Origin: Malus domestica
Lineage: Eukaryota; Streptophyta; Magnoliopsida; Rosales; Rosaceae
DNA: 64,000 nt
Assembly (NCBI RefSeq): GCF_042453785.1
Contig: NC_091670.1
Coordinates: 744,001-808,000, forward strand
Direction of reading: 5' to 3'
A model generated the notes under the pieces. It did no database searches. It was not told the DNA's origin and saw nothing but the letters and a program-made list of their open reading frames with translations. Every line of letters starts with the position of its first letter. Position 1 is the first letter of the stretch. Positions 1 to 11,254 of the stretch are shown piece by piece. The position numbers and the translations under genes are program-made.

Positions 1-34
1 TATGAAGGGATATAAATTGTTTCATAAAATGCAG

Positions 35-3000
35 GCAAACATTAATGTGCGTGCCATTGCTCAAGGTTGTTCTGAGTACAATATTACTGTAGTTGTAAAG
101 CGGGAGGATTGTATTAGGGCTCTGAGAGCTGTCCATTCTAGATTCTATCTTTCAAGAACCACAATAGCAATGGGCATCATCGGACCTGGTCTGATTGGTG
201 CCACATTACTAGATCAATTAAGGGATCAGGTACATTATTTCACCTTTTCTTTTGTTATTATCTGGGTTTTGTACAATATAGCACATGTAATCTGTCAATG
301 AAAATTCTTCATGGCACTTAGAAGCTGAGAACTTAGAAGAGCTCAGTTTGGTCAGATTGTATCGTTCTGTGTGCTTTGTTGGTGGCCTTTTTTGGTTTTT
401 GCATATTGGTACCCATCCTAGTCGGATTTAGTTTAGAGAGCAGCAATATGTTGAATTGTACTGAATCCATTCTTGTCCTGTTTATGAGGTGAGATGTGGG
501 TTGCTTGTGTATAGAAAATACAGCCAAATGAATAGTAAAAATATTCTGAGGGCATGCATGTTGTTCATCTACAGCCACATACAAGTTAAAATAGTTTCAT
601 GACCCAACCAATTGAGTTATTCTCCCTAAATTTATCATCTTCATCGTAAGTTTATAGTTGCCTCCTCTCTCTCTTCCCACACTCACACACACTTTGCTCT
701 GTATTTACTGTCAAAGTATATTGCTTCTCTTACTAACCAAACTTTGATGAACACCGGATGTTTTGAATTTCTTTCATATGGTTGGGCAAATCATTAAAAT
801 TGAAATTTTCAAATCTTTGCAGACAGCTACCCTCAAGGAAGAGTTTAACATTGATTTGCGTGTTATGGGAATCACTGGCTCACAGACAATGCTTTTGAGT
901 GAGGCGTAAGTTAAAAAGCTTTCAATGGAATATCATTTAATCAAATGCTTTTCATAATCTGAAGTAGACCTTTTGATGGTGGTGGTCTAATTCGTACGTC
1001 TTTAATGAAATGTTTTTGAATTGATAATTGACCAACATGCTTCTTTTAAGTAGCGGAAATTGCCTCTTTCCACAGTCCAATTACTATATATGCAGAACTT
1101 CAAAAGTTAGTTCTCCATGTTATTCTTTTTAAATTTCAACCTTTTCCATTGTAATTTTTTCTATATTTACAACAACAACAACAACAAGACTTAGAGTACT
1201 TGGACCTAACGGAAGGGGTGACACATAACCGAGCACAATGGCGTTCTAGGATTCATATAGCCGACCCCACTTAGTGGGAAAAGGCGTTGTTGTTGTTACA
1301 ACAACAACAACAGCAAAGCATTATCCAACTAAGTGGGGTCGGCTATATGAATCTTAGAACGCCACTGCGCTCGGTTTTGCAGCTAGTCTTTCTTTAGCTA
1401 CAAGTACTCCATGTCTTTTCTTAAAGTCTATGTCCAAGTCTTCCTAGGTCTTGCTCTACCCTTTTTCCCATGAGCCTCTGTCTCATAAAGTCATCCATGT
1501 CTTCGTATAGGTTGGCAATAATAGTTAAATACATTTACTCCTCAAATCATTCACTCTATAGTTTCACTTCCAGGAACCCTAATCTTTTTATTTTTCATTG
1601 TTGTAGGGGTGTTGACTTATCTAGATGGAGAGAACTCCAAAAAGAGAAAGGAGTAGTAGCAGATATGGAAAAGTTTGTGCAGCATGTACATGGGAATCAT
1701 TTTATTCCAAATACTGTTTTGGTTGACTGCACAGCTGACTCTAGTATTGCAAGCCATTATTATGAATGGTTGCGGAAAGGAATTCACGTAGTCACTCCCA
1801 ACAAAAAGGCAAACTCAGGGCCACTTGATCAAGTAATCTCTGTTTTTATACTGCAAATTTCTTTCAAGTGTTTTATCTTTGGTGATATCTAATTACAAAT
1901 TCTTGTTTCAGTAGTACGAATAATTCCAATTAACTGAGAAAGAACAAGAACATCAACCATTTTTTGATTAGTTCATCTACCCAAGTGCGTTTATGTGGTT
2001 TTCATTAATATTTTGCATCCAAAACCCATGAAAGTGGGACATCCTTCTTTATTTACACGGTTATCAAGCCATGATTATGCTCATTTATGGTCTCCACCAA
2101 ATCTGTTTTTCAAGTTTGATATTTCCAGTTCTTTATCAATTTATTAGTTTCATTTTTGCTTTTTGTGACTCTTGGTTGTTAGTGCTTTCTCTTTGAGATG
2201 TGAGCGATGAGTTTTGGTTCCTAACACTTGGGTTTTACATTTCGAGGAGAGACTTCAGTAATACCTTGTAGTCTGAACAAAATGGTGATAAAATCAGCTA
2301 TTTACATGTGTAATTATTCTAATAATCGTGCTTAGATCTCCAGAAATGTTTATGCAAACGCAAAGTGATACAATGTTAATATAAATTTGACTTCCTTCTT
2401 TTATATGAAAGAGCCCAATATTTGTCTTTCGAATTTAGGGTGGGGTGTATTGGGATGTTGAGGGATTTTAATGGATTTATAGTCTGGTAGTGTGCGTAGT
2501 GTTGACTATAGTAGGAATTAAACTCAGTTTGGTTGCTAAATTTGTTTTTTTTAAGGATTTTATTTTGAGTTCACACTTGGACCTTCATATCCATATCATA
2601 TTTTTAGCATACTATTTTTGTTTGATCTGCTTGACTTAAATCCATCTGCAGCATTACCATATACTGAGTTGCAGGAAAAAAGACGCTATTATTTCTGTTT
2701 AACTTTGTGTTACTCTAATTTAGTTTCTGTTTTGAGAAGAATGCATTAATAGTGTTCATATCTTGTGTATTCTATTTTTGGTGTTTCACTAGTAATGACA
2801 TTGCTTTGGTTCATGTCCAGTATTTGAAATTACGAGCTCTTCAACGGCAATCATATACACATTACTTCTATGAAGCTACCGTTGGAGCTGGTCTGCCAAT
2901 TATTAATACATTACAAGGTCTCCTGGAAACTGGAGACAAAATATTGCGCATTGAAGGCATCTTCAGGTATGTAAAATCCCAGTGCAAATTAAAAATATTA

Positions 3001-4272
3001 CCAGAGTAGTTCCTCACTTTTTAAATGGAGTAATTCCTTTTTTCACACATGTAAAATCCCAATGTCTGTAAATGCACACCTCATATGACACACGTCTTGC
3101 TTCTACCCTTTGATGTTGCAGTGGTACTTTGAGTTATATCTTCAACAATTTCACTGGTGGACGCACTTTTAGTGAGGTGGTGGCTGAAGCAAAGCAGGCA
3201 GGTTATACTGAGCCGGATCCAAGAGATGATCTTTCTGGAACAGATGTTTGTAGAAAGGTACTATGTGCTAATTTTTTGTCTGCTTGGGCTTACATGTTTT
3301 GGCTGTTTAATCAGTTTTGAGTTCTTCATTTTTGAATGAGACCCTATAGTTTGTGTTATTAACAAGAGATCAATGGCATCTTTGTGCTGCTTTTTACCCC
3401 AAGCCCAAAATCCAATCAGATATCTTGTGATTTTCCATTGTATTGTGTGAGATTTGCCGCCTAAGCAACACCATCAAATACAGGTCATAATTCTTGCTAG
3501 GGAATCTGGTCTTAAGCTGGAACTCTCTGACATCCCTGTTGAAAGCCTTGTGCCGGAACCCTTGAAGGTAAAATCATATTCTAATATACGTTACCAAGTG
3601 TAAAAGTTTACCATTGATGTGGAATTTTCGTGATCTGTTTTCAGGATAGTGCATCAGCCGAGGAATTCATGCAAAAACTTCCTCAATTCGATCAAGAGAT
3701 GAGTAAGAAAAGACAAATTGCTGAGGATGCGGGAGGAGTAAGTACCTCTAATGTGCATTTATTCTCTTATTCCTGTTTTATCACAATCTTAATCTAGCCA
3801 TTGTTTTCCTCTGATGCCACATTAATTTTTGACATGCGCTATGGATTTTTATTGGCCATACTAGTTCGAAAATGCGGATTTTTTTTATCCTCCGAGTTCT
3901 CTGGGCAGGGATATATAACTGTATATAATATAGTAGATGACGAGTGTTCCCCCTTACCCCCGGTTTTTTGTTTTTGATTTGTTTATATGATTCTCATCTT
4001 CCCTCCTGACTTTTTGATATTTAAAGGTCTTGAGATACGTTGGAGTGGTTGACATGGTCAATCAGAAAGGGGAAGTGAAGCTGCAGAAGTACAAGAACGA
4101 TCATCCTTTCGCTCAACTGTCTGGGGCAGATAATATAATTGCGTTCACAACAACTAGATACAAAGATCAGCCCCTAATAGTTCGTGGGCCTGGTGCTGGT
4201 GCTGAAGTCACTGCTGGCGGTGTCTTCAGTGACCTGTTGCGGCTTGCTTCATACCTTGGTGCACCGTCATAG
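35..4272 (+). CDS. AKHSDH: Bifunctional aspartokinase/homoserine dehydrogenase, C-terminal part (5' exons lie outside the window)
   Basis: The enzyme phosphorylates aspartate and reduces aspartate semialdehyde to homoserine in plastids, feeding Thr/Met/Ile synthesis. Eight in-phase exons are visible: 35-229, 823-905, 1607-1832, 2821-2966, 3122-3257, 3484-3567, 3645-3737 and 4027-4272. All junctions are GT/AG and together they give 402 residues ending in TAG. The first exon holds the end of the regulatory ACT region and the dinucleotide-binding glycine loop GIIGPGLIGATLLDQL. The third holds VVTPNKKAN, the fifth the homoserine dehydrogenase signature GYTEPDPRDDLSGTDVCRK, and the last RYVGVVDM. 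The aspartokinase catalytic half is upstream of base 1. No frameshift or stop was seen, so the gene looks functional. The second intron contains two LINE tails. AK-HSDH I and II paralogues cannot be told apart here. Confidence 0.93.
1186..1297 (+). mobile_element. Truncated RTE-like LINE 3' tail, forward copy, in AKHSDH intron
   Basis: About 110 bp running from CTTAGAGTACTTGG to a (TTG)n tail. It matches the tails at 33979 (reverse) and 60952 (forward). Short tandem 3' tails in place of poly-A are typical of RTE-clade LINEs. It sits next to an older reverse copy, and a TTACAACAACAACAACA-like sequence on both sides (about 1167 and 1296) suggests it landed inside the older copy's (CAA)n tail. 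Confidence 0.6.
1298..1500 (-). mobile_element. Truncated RTE-like LINE 3' tail, reverse copy
   Basis: Begins with (ACA)n and continues through AACTAAGTGGGGTCGGCTAT and the reverse complement of the LINE C-terminal coding end. It is more diverged than the neighbouring copy, and the right boundary is approximate. With that copy it forms an inverted pair of about 100-bp arms inside the AKHSDH intron. Confidence 0.5.
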
Positions 4273-4927
4273 GTGGGAAGCCTATTGCCGCAAGATTGAA
4301 ATATTGTGCAACACGGCCTGAGTAGCGTAGCTTTTTAAGATGAGGATCTGTTGTCGCTCCTGATAAGTGTAAGCTTTTTTAGATGAGGATCTAACATAAA
4401 ACGTGTTATTTGTCTCCTGAAACCGTCTCTTATCCTTTCTATGACGAAACTAAAACGAAAAGTAATAAGAAGCAAGGTTTTTAATACAGGAACTTTAACG
4501 AAAAACTTCCGGTACTATTTATTTTAACGAAAAATCACATTTTTACATTAAAAAATCAATCTTGGTACTATTCACTTTACCTTTTATTTTGTCTTTATAG
4601 TTAAAATTTAAAGTTTTCAAGCTTTTTTTATTAATTTTCCTTTTAATATATGACCTTGAAAGTGTAACATGAATTATTTGTGCATTTCACTTTTGGCCCA
4701 CATTTCCAACGACATCCCCTGCTCTGTCTTAGATTTTGAGACCGAGAGTGATAGCGGTAGATAATGGAGTCCTCAGCTGCTTCCTCACTTTCCCCTATTC
4801 TATGCAGATATAGTTATCCTAGTTTGACCATTCTCCATATTACCGATTGAATTTATAGTGAAATCTCAACTTTCTTCAGTTCTATTTCAGCAAAGCTTTT
4901 GTACAAATGACCCGTCTTATGTAGATT
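4273..4927. other. AKHSDH 3' flank, no gene seen
   Basis: The 3' UTR probably occupies the first 150-200 bases. From about 4478 to 4645 there is AT-rich sequence with repeated TTTAACGAAAAA, C(T/C)GGTACTATT and TTCACTTTACC motifs. It resembles a short interspersed (MITE-like) repeat, but the ends are not resolved. The outer gypsy element begins immediately to the right, after its TSD AGCTC at 4928-4932. Confidence 0.4.
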
Positions 4928-4932
4928 AGCTC

Positions 4933-5441
4933 TGTTGATGCACAAAATCAGCAAGGTCTTTGGTACAACAGACAATGTTAAGTTTGTGACCTTCGCAAGA
5001 TTGCTCCGGTCACTACTGTGGATAAGTATGTAAATGGATAGAGATAGGGAAGCAAACACAAGATGTACGTAGTTCACCCAGATTGGCTACGTCCACGGAG
5101 TAGAGGAGTTCTCATTAATTGTGAAGGGTTTACACAAGTACATATGTTCAAGCTCTCATTTAGTGAGTATAAGTGATAGTACAAATGACATTAGAAAATA
5201 TTGTCGAAGAATGATCTCCTTTTATAGAAGAGAGTTTCTAGCTTTGTTTTGACATTGACACGTGTCGTGTTGTGATTGGTTTCTGATGTTAACACGTGTC
5301 ACGCTATGATTGGCTTCTGATGTCGACACGTGTTGCGTTGTGATTGGCCTCCTGGTTTGAGGGAAACTCTTCTGGGTCCTTGACGGTATAACGTTGACCG
5401 GTGCTCAGTAGTTTCGGGATTGGTCAAGTATGGTACAAACA
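4933..5441 (-). repeat. 3' LTR of the outer gypsy element
   Basis: A 509-bp LTR. On the minus strand it begins TGTTTGTACCATACTTGACC and ends in TGCATCAACA. It is preceded (minus sense) by a purine-rich tract ending GAGGAGCAC, a plausible polypurine tract. It carries the same three 34-bp CCAAT/ACGTG modules as the nested LTRs: ATTGG at 5275, 5309 and 5343. Confidence 0.88.
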
Positions 5442-6770
5442 GTGCTCCTCTAAGTTCCCGAGTGAGGGAAGCTTCTTGGTTGGGGACTTGCAAGATCCAA
5501 GCCGCTGAGTAATCACGAAACTTCTAAGTACTGAAGTATGGTATCGTTTTCACTTGCCTTATCTGTCTCATAGGTAGATGTGGCATCTTCTATGGAAGTA
5601 CTTTTCCTCCATCCAGGGGTGGTATCGTTAACCGGTGGAGATGCACAATGTAATGTATTAATTTCACTTGAAGCTTACTTGTAGTTCCAGGCTTGGTCAA
5701 GCGCGATACAAACCATGTAGTAGGAGTCCCCCAAGTTACTGAGCTAGGAGATCTACCGAAAGAGGTGATTGACAAGGTAAGCAATCAGAGCTCCCAGCAA
5801 TCAGTCCTAGATCAGGAGTTTGATTTCGAGTTCCGACTGATTGTTCTCATTCTTTCTATCTTGCAGGCAGCGGAAAGGATAAAGAGAAGAAAAATGAGAA
5901 GATATGATATGAGATACTTTTGCTTTTGAAGAAGTAACTTTCCACAGACTCATTCTTGAACTAGGCTGAAGGGTTTTCTGGTTTTTTTCAGAGTATAAGG
6001 CCGACTCAAGAATTTAAGAGTCAAAACAAATCCATCAAATCAAGAGTGCGTTCGACCTTGATGATATGGGATATTTTGCTGTTGACAAAGTAATAAATGA
6101 ATCGGCACGTATTCTGTTGCGCTTGTCTCCACATGCGTCCTTGTATCCTTCTCACTTGCCTTATTTGTTCCTCAGGCAGATGTGGTATCTTTTCTAGAAG
6201 CATAAGATGTTGAAGATGAGTACTCGAGAGCAATGACAGGTAAGTAATCAGGCAAGAAGTTCCAGGTAGTCAGTTTCTGACTGGAAGCTTGATTCCAAGT
6301 GCTAACTGATTGCTCTCTTTTCTCCTTGTCTTACAGGTAAGAACAAGGTCAAAAGGAAAAGACAGAGAAAAAGCATGATATGGGATACTTTTGCTTTTCA
6401 CCATGATGATATAAGATACTCTTACTCTGGTATGGCTTGTTTGCAGATGTATTATCGAGGGGAAAATAAGCTAAGTATTTCGAGAGACTCTGCTGAGAAT
6501 GCCCTCTCAGATGTGAAGAAAAGTTGAGCATTTTTTTTATTTGCAGGTCTGCCTGGCTGTGGAGGATGAAGGTCGACATATATAGGAATTGTCACAACAA
6601 CGAGTGGTAACAATGTTCCTTTACCCTTCTCGATCATAGCAATATAGTAGGAGCTGCAAGATTCACGTGTTTTAACTTTGTTAGAGCACTTTGAAAAAGT
6701 TGTTTGTGGTATCTGGAAAACTGATGTTGCGTGTGAAGATTGCAGACAAGCTTTATCCAAGGAAATCTGG
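5442..6770 (-). other. Gypsy-family 3' non-coding region
   Basis: No credible coding sequence. The stretch aligns by eye with the reverse complement of about 15400-16760 in the nested element and with 34840-36000 in the intron-1 chimera. Shared landmarks are GAGTATAAGGCCGACT and the repeated GATATGGGATA(C/T)TTT. It therefore belongs to the element family's own 3' region. Confidence 0.6.
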
Positions 6771-7278
6771 CTCTCGAAGTTCGGAGAGCGGTGCCTCTTC
6801 GGTTTTTGAACAAGCAATCATGTCGGGGATCTGGCTCTCGAGATTCGAAGAACGGTGCCTCTTCGATTTTTGAGAAAGTAATCTTGTTGGGAGTCTGGCT
6901 CTTGAGATTCGGAGAATGGTGCGTCTTCGATTTTTGAGAAAGTAATCATGTTGGGAGTCTGGCTCTCGAGATTCAGAAGGCAGTGCCTCTTCGATTTTTG
7001 AGCAAGTACTCCTGTTGGGAGTCTGGCTATCGAGATTCGGAGAGCGATACCTTTTCGATTTTTGAGCAAGCAATCTTGTTGGGAGTTTGGCTCTTGAGAT
7101 TCGGAGAATGGTGCCTCTTCGATTTTTGAGAAAGTAATCATGTTGGGAGTCTGGCTCTCGAGATTCAGAAGGCAGTGCCTCTTCGATTTTTGAGCAAGTA
7201 CTCCTGTTGGGAGTCTAGCTCTCGAGATTCGGAGAACGATACCTTTTCGATTTTTGAGCGAGCAATCTTGTTGAGAGT
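6771..7278. repeat. Tandem array of about 63 bp, roughly eight copies, with a higher-order repeat
   Basis: Units start near 6771, 6833, 6897, 6961, 7023, 7088, 7151 and 7215. Each contains GGCTCTCGAGATTCGGAGA and CCTCTTCGATTTTTGAG. Units 3-5 recur almost unchanged as units 6-8, a duplicated block of about 191 bp. Long ORFs read through the array on both strands because the unit length is close to a multiple of three; I do not regard them as genes. Confidence 0.85.
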
Positions 7279-7728
7279 GTTTTCTCAAATGTAAGTAAAG
7301 GTTGGGCATTTTTGCTAGTTTGCCTTGCCACAAAGCACGGAGGTTGACACACATAAGGACTTTCCAGTTATCAAGCAGTGGTGGTGTTCATTTACCCTTG
7401 TGGGTAATAGTAGAGTAGCTGAACTTTCAAAATTTATGTGTCTAAACTTTATCAGAGATTTTGGGCAAAGTTATTTGTGGTACCCGATGAGCTGATGTTG
7501 TGTGTGGGGATTGTCGACATATTTTACTTAGGAAAATCTGCTTCTCGAAATCCGGAGAGTGGTGCCTCTTCGATTTTTGAACAAACGACCCTGCTGCCAT
7601 TTCTTTTATAAGGGCACTAATTGTGTGCAAGAAGTACGTTCAGAGAGTTATTACTTGTAGGAATTTTCCCTTTATTTTCGTACTTCATAGATTTATTGGA
7701 CCTCATTTCTCCTTCATCATTTCTGAAA

Positions 7729-8403
7729 ATGTATGGCTCATCCGACCGTCGTTTTGACTTGAACTTTGGTGAAGAGGCAGCCATGCCTCTTCAAGACAGC
7801 ATATGGCGCTCATCCTTCTTATCTTATACCGGTCATTTTACCGTTGGGGACTCTGTGATGAAGAATGATATGACCGCTGCGGTGGTGGCCATGAACCTTC
7901 TCACTCCCAAAGATAACAGACTACTTTCCAAACGGTTTGATGAGTTGGCTGTTAAGGATTCTCTGGATCCCAGTGTTCAGTGTGCAGGTTCTGTGTCTAA
8001 TATGGCCCAACGCCTATTTGCTCGAATCCGCTAAGTTGAATTATTGGCAGTTGAAGTGATAAGTCTTAAACAAGAGATTAGAGGGCTCAAGCATAAGAAT
8101 AAATAGTTACACAGGCTCGCACATGACTATGCTACAAACATGAAGATGAAGCTTGACCAGATGCAGGAATCTGATGGTCAGATTTTACTTGATCATCAGA
8201 AGTTTGTGGGTTTATTCCAAAGGCATTTATTGCCTTCGTCTTCTGGGGTTGTACCACGTAATGAAGCTCCAAATGATCAACCTCTTATGCCTCTTCCTGC
8301 TAGGGTTCTGTCCAGTACTGAGGCTCCGAATGATCACCCTCCGGTACCTTCTCTTTCTGGGGTCTTGCCGACTCCTGAGACCTTTCCTAAGCAACCTTTG
8401 TGA
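7729..8403 (+). pseudogene. Relic of the element-encoded antisense ORF in the outer gypsy element
   Basis: The frame spans 225 codons including the terminator, the same length as the intact copy at 13846-14520. It starts MYGSSDRRFDLN and ends LPTPETFPKQPL. Two in-frame stops interrupt it: TAA at 8032-8034, and a TAG about 24 codons later, just before LHRLAHDYATNM. It runs opposite to the gag-pol of the outer element. The central part predicts a coiled coil and the C-terminus is Pro/Ser-rich. I recognise no domain. No indels have accumulated despite the stops. Confidence 0.7.
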
Positions 8404-8943
8404 AGGCTCCCTCTTGTTTGTTTATTTTGACTCATGTATATGTACATATTTGTAACTTATCGGAGATATCAATAAATAAGTTTTGCTTCATTTCAACGTA
8501 TTATGTTAAATAAACCAAAGCCTTCTTCACTAAGTTATTTGAATTTTTTCTTTTGTTGAAGCTTGTATATTGAAGCTTGTGAGTGAAGCATATATGTTGA
8601 GGTAGTGTTCCCTTAATTTTCCGAGTGAGGAAAACTTCTCAGTTGGAGACTTGAAAAATCCAAGTCATTGAGTGGTCGTGAGACTTCCTAGTATCAAGGT
8701 GCAGTAGCATATGATAGGAGTCTCCCAAGTCTCCGGTCAAGGGAGTTGACGAATGAGGTGTCTTGCTAGTAGCCAAGTTTCTAAAGTAACAAAACTTCAC
8801 CATTTTCCTTTCTAAGTGGTAGCCCAAAACTCCTCATTTATATATATTTTGTTTGTACCATACTTGACCAATTCCGAAACTACCGAGCACCGGCCAACGC
8901 TATACTGTCAAGGACCCAGAAGAGTTCCCCTCCGACCAGGAGG

Positions 8944-9034
8944 CCAATCACTACTCGACACGTGTCAAGATTAGAAGCCAATCAGAGCGCAGCATGTGTC
9001 GACATCAAGAACCAATCATAACATGACACATGTC
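8944..9034 (+). promoter_or_regulatory. Three tandem 34-bp CCAAT plus ACGTG modules in the LTR
   Basis: CCAAT occurs at 8944, 8978 and 9012, exactly 34 bp apart. Each is followed 13 bp later by a 10-bp element at the same spacing: GACACGTGTC (8957), AGCATGTGTC (8991) and GACACATGTC (9025). CACGTG is the G-box bound by plant bZIP/bHLH factors and CCAAT binds NF-Y. The period is preserved in the outer-element LTRs. Binding is inferred from motif identity only. Confidence 0.6.
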
Positions 9035-9059
9035 AATGTGACAAAGCTACAAGTTTTTC

Positions 9060-9067
9060 TATAAATA
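9060..9067 (+). promoter_or_regulatory. TATA box of the nested 5' LTR
   Basis: TATAAATA just downstream of the CCAAT/G-box modules; the same box is at 16973-16980 in the 3' LTR. Transcription would start roughly 30 bases further on, giving the U3/R boundary. Confidence 0.65.
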
Positions 9068-9363
9068 GGGGTCATTCCCCCACAATATTGCCTAATGCCA
9101 TTTGTGTTAAATCATTCACAAGAACTCACTAAATTGAGAGCTTGATCCCTTGTACTTGTGTAAGCCCTTCACTACTAATAAGAACTCCTCTACTCCGTGG
9201 ACGTAGCCAATCTGGGTGAACCACGTACATCCTGTGTTTGCTTCTCTGTCTCTATTCATTTACGTACTTATCCTCACTAGTGACCGAAGCAACCAAGCGA
9301 AGGTCACAAAACCTGACACTTTCTGTTGTACCAAAGTCTTCGCTAATTTTGTGCATCAACATT

Positions 9364-9380
9364 TGGCGCCGTCTGTGGGA
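9364..9380 (+). other. Primer binding site of the nested element
   Basis: TGGCGCCGTCTGTGGGA lies two bases after the 5' LTR. TGGCGCCGT is the start of PBS sequences complementary to tRNA-Asp used by many plant gypsy elements. The outer element has the same site at 25687-25704 on the minus strand. Confidence 0.7.
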
Positions 9381-9468
9381 AACGACACTTATTCCTACTC
9401 TCTTCAGCTGTGTCAAGCTGGTTTCTATCATTCGTACACTTTCTTTTGATCAGGCATCCCTCTCCAGC

Positions 9469-10887
9469 ATGGGAAGCGAAGGAAGCCACAGCACACAGAA
9501 TGACACCCCCCTTGCACATAGTGCGAAACAACGAAAGAAGGAAGGAAAACGAGTTCTTCTTCAAGCTAAAGTCGATGAGTTGGAAGCTTAGAACAACAAG
9601 ATAACAATGAGGAATGAGGTCCTCCAGGAGCAATATGAGAAGCTCTTCGAGACACTTCACGAAGCTAGGCAAGCTCAGACACGCGAGCTTGTTGCCCCCG
9701 TGGAAGTTAACCATCAACTGGGTGCCCTCCAACATGGAGGGTCACATGCATTCGACATAGATATCCCTGATAGGGAACAAATTACCCCTCGATTTGATAA
9801 TCAACATGAGGCTTCTCTTAACCCAGTTGCTTCGACCCGAACCATGAGAAGCGGAGGGAGACACCTCTTTGCTGAAGGGGCAGAAGGATCGAAAGCCGTC
9901 TTTCGCGATTGTCGGGATTTCCTGAAGCAACGTCGAGAGAATTCCATCCATATAAGCTCAAAGATCAATGACCCAAGGATTTCTGAGAGACTCGGTCCCC
10001 TGCCACGGCCCGAGCCGGCCACCAACTTGGGGAAGGTGCAACAAGTCCTAGAGAGACATGAGGGTACAGGGGACTCAGAGGTGTTCCGACAGACATACCC
10101 TGGAAGCCAGTACAGCGAGTCCAGGGAAAAATCACATGCCCTTGATCAAACCTTCCTAATTCCAAGAGGAGATGGAGATTTACGAAAGAAAGCTCCAGTG
10201 GCACATAACTCCGCTCAGGACCCCCTTGTCCTACAACTTCTTGAGGAAGTAAACAAGTTGAAGGCTGAACGTCAGGCTGAAATACCTGACTGGAACCAAC
10301 CCAGGCCTGGCCCTCTTACAAGGAGGATCTTCAACACCCCCCTTCAAGCAAAGACAAAGCAGAAGCTTGGCTTGCAACTTTATACTGGAAAAGAGGACCC
10401 GATTGAGCACCTTAACCTCTTTGAGTCCACCATGGCATACCGGATGCACACCGACGAAGAGCGATGTCTTCTCTTCCCCTCCACCCTCTCTGGCGGAGCT
10501 CTAAATTGGTATTGTCGTCTTACACCTGAGACGGTAGACTCATTTGAGGAATTGAGGAAACTATTTGTTTCCCAACACATTTTCCAAACCGATCGCTTGC
10601 ACTCTGCAGATGACCTGTACACTATCCGCCAGAGGCCAGACGAGTCATTACGTATGTATGCTGGCCGCTTCAGCCATGAATACTCCCGGTGTGCCGAGGC
10701 AGACGACAAGACTGCCCTCAAAGCCTTCACGGCAGGCCTACGTGATTGTTTCTTTAAATACATGATCAATGCCAATACTTGGAAGACTTACTCTGAGGTG
10801 ATGGCGCAGGCTTATAACCATGCCTCCGCCGAGGCAAAGACATATCAGGAGAAACCCCCTCACCCAACGCCATGGAGGAAGAACTAG
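9469..10887 (+). pseudogene. Gag of the nested gypsy element, one internal stop
   Basis: Capsid precursor of the retrotransposon. The frame opens at ATG 9469 (MGSEGSHSTQNDTPL), has one in-frame TAG at 9589-9591, then runs open for 426 codons from 9607. The retrotransposon gag domain is recognisable in the second half: EHLNLFESTMAYRMHTDEE, GALNWYCRL, LRKLFVSQHIFQ, DESLRMYAGRFSHEYSR, LRDCFFKYM. It ends soon after AQAYNHASAEAKTYQEKP. The outer copy continues there into a basic region and a zinc knuckle, so the nucleic-acid-binding tail is missing. The upstream region reads in more than one frame. Confidence 0.8.
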
Positions 10888-11211
10888 CAATAGCTAAAGT
10901 TTGACGGTTGGGAAGATCATCCAATGTTTCTCTAGTACATGACTCTAACAAAGACCCTGAAGACTCCGACATTGCAGACTCAGACTTAGAGCTAAAGCTA
11001 GAAGAGCCCTCATCACTAGAACTTCCAGGCTCTGACATCTACAATAAGAAGAAACAAATTCTATCACTACATGCATGATCAAAACATAAGGAAGTTCCTA
11101 TATTACCCACATGAAGATGGTGCAAAGCGATGCCGGAACCCTTCTCAATCAGAAAGCAATCCGTCTTCCACAGTCACTACAAAACAAGCAAATGAAGACC
11201 GTGTCAAGCGC

Positions 11212-11212
<1 letters not shown>

Positions 11213-11249
<37 letters not shown>
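11213..11249 (+). repeat. Internal A37 tract
   Basis: Thirty-seven consecutive A residues shortly after the truncated gag and immediately before the AAGCTTCACC array. A second A-rich run lies near 11544-11566. Confidence 0.95.
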
Positions 11250-11250
<1 letters not shown>

Positions 11251-11254
11251 AAAC

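Larger units (their letters stand above)
8850..9361 (+). repeat. 5' LTR of the nested element
   Basis: 512 bp, TGTTTGTACC...CATCAACA. It differs from the 3' LTR at about six sites by eye and contains the promoter features listed separately. Confidence 0.9.

Noticed and set aside
1470..1892. 140-codon ORF starting MSLCLIKSSMSSYRL
   Set aside because: Only the part from 1607 to 1832 is exon; the upstream part is intron and LINE remnant, and the end reads past a GT donor.
6753..7354. Repetitive [22 protein letters not shown] proteins on the minus strand
   Set aside because: Open only because the 63-bp unit is a multiple of three; it lies in the non-coding 3' region of a retroelement.
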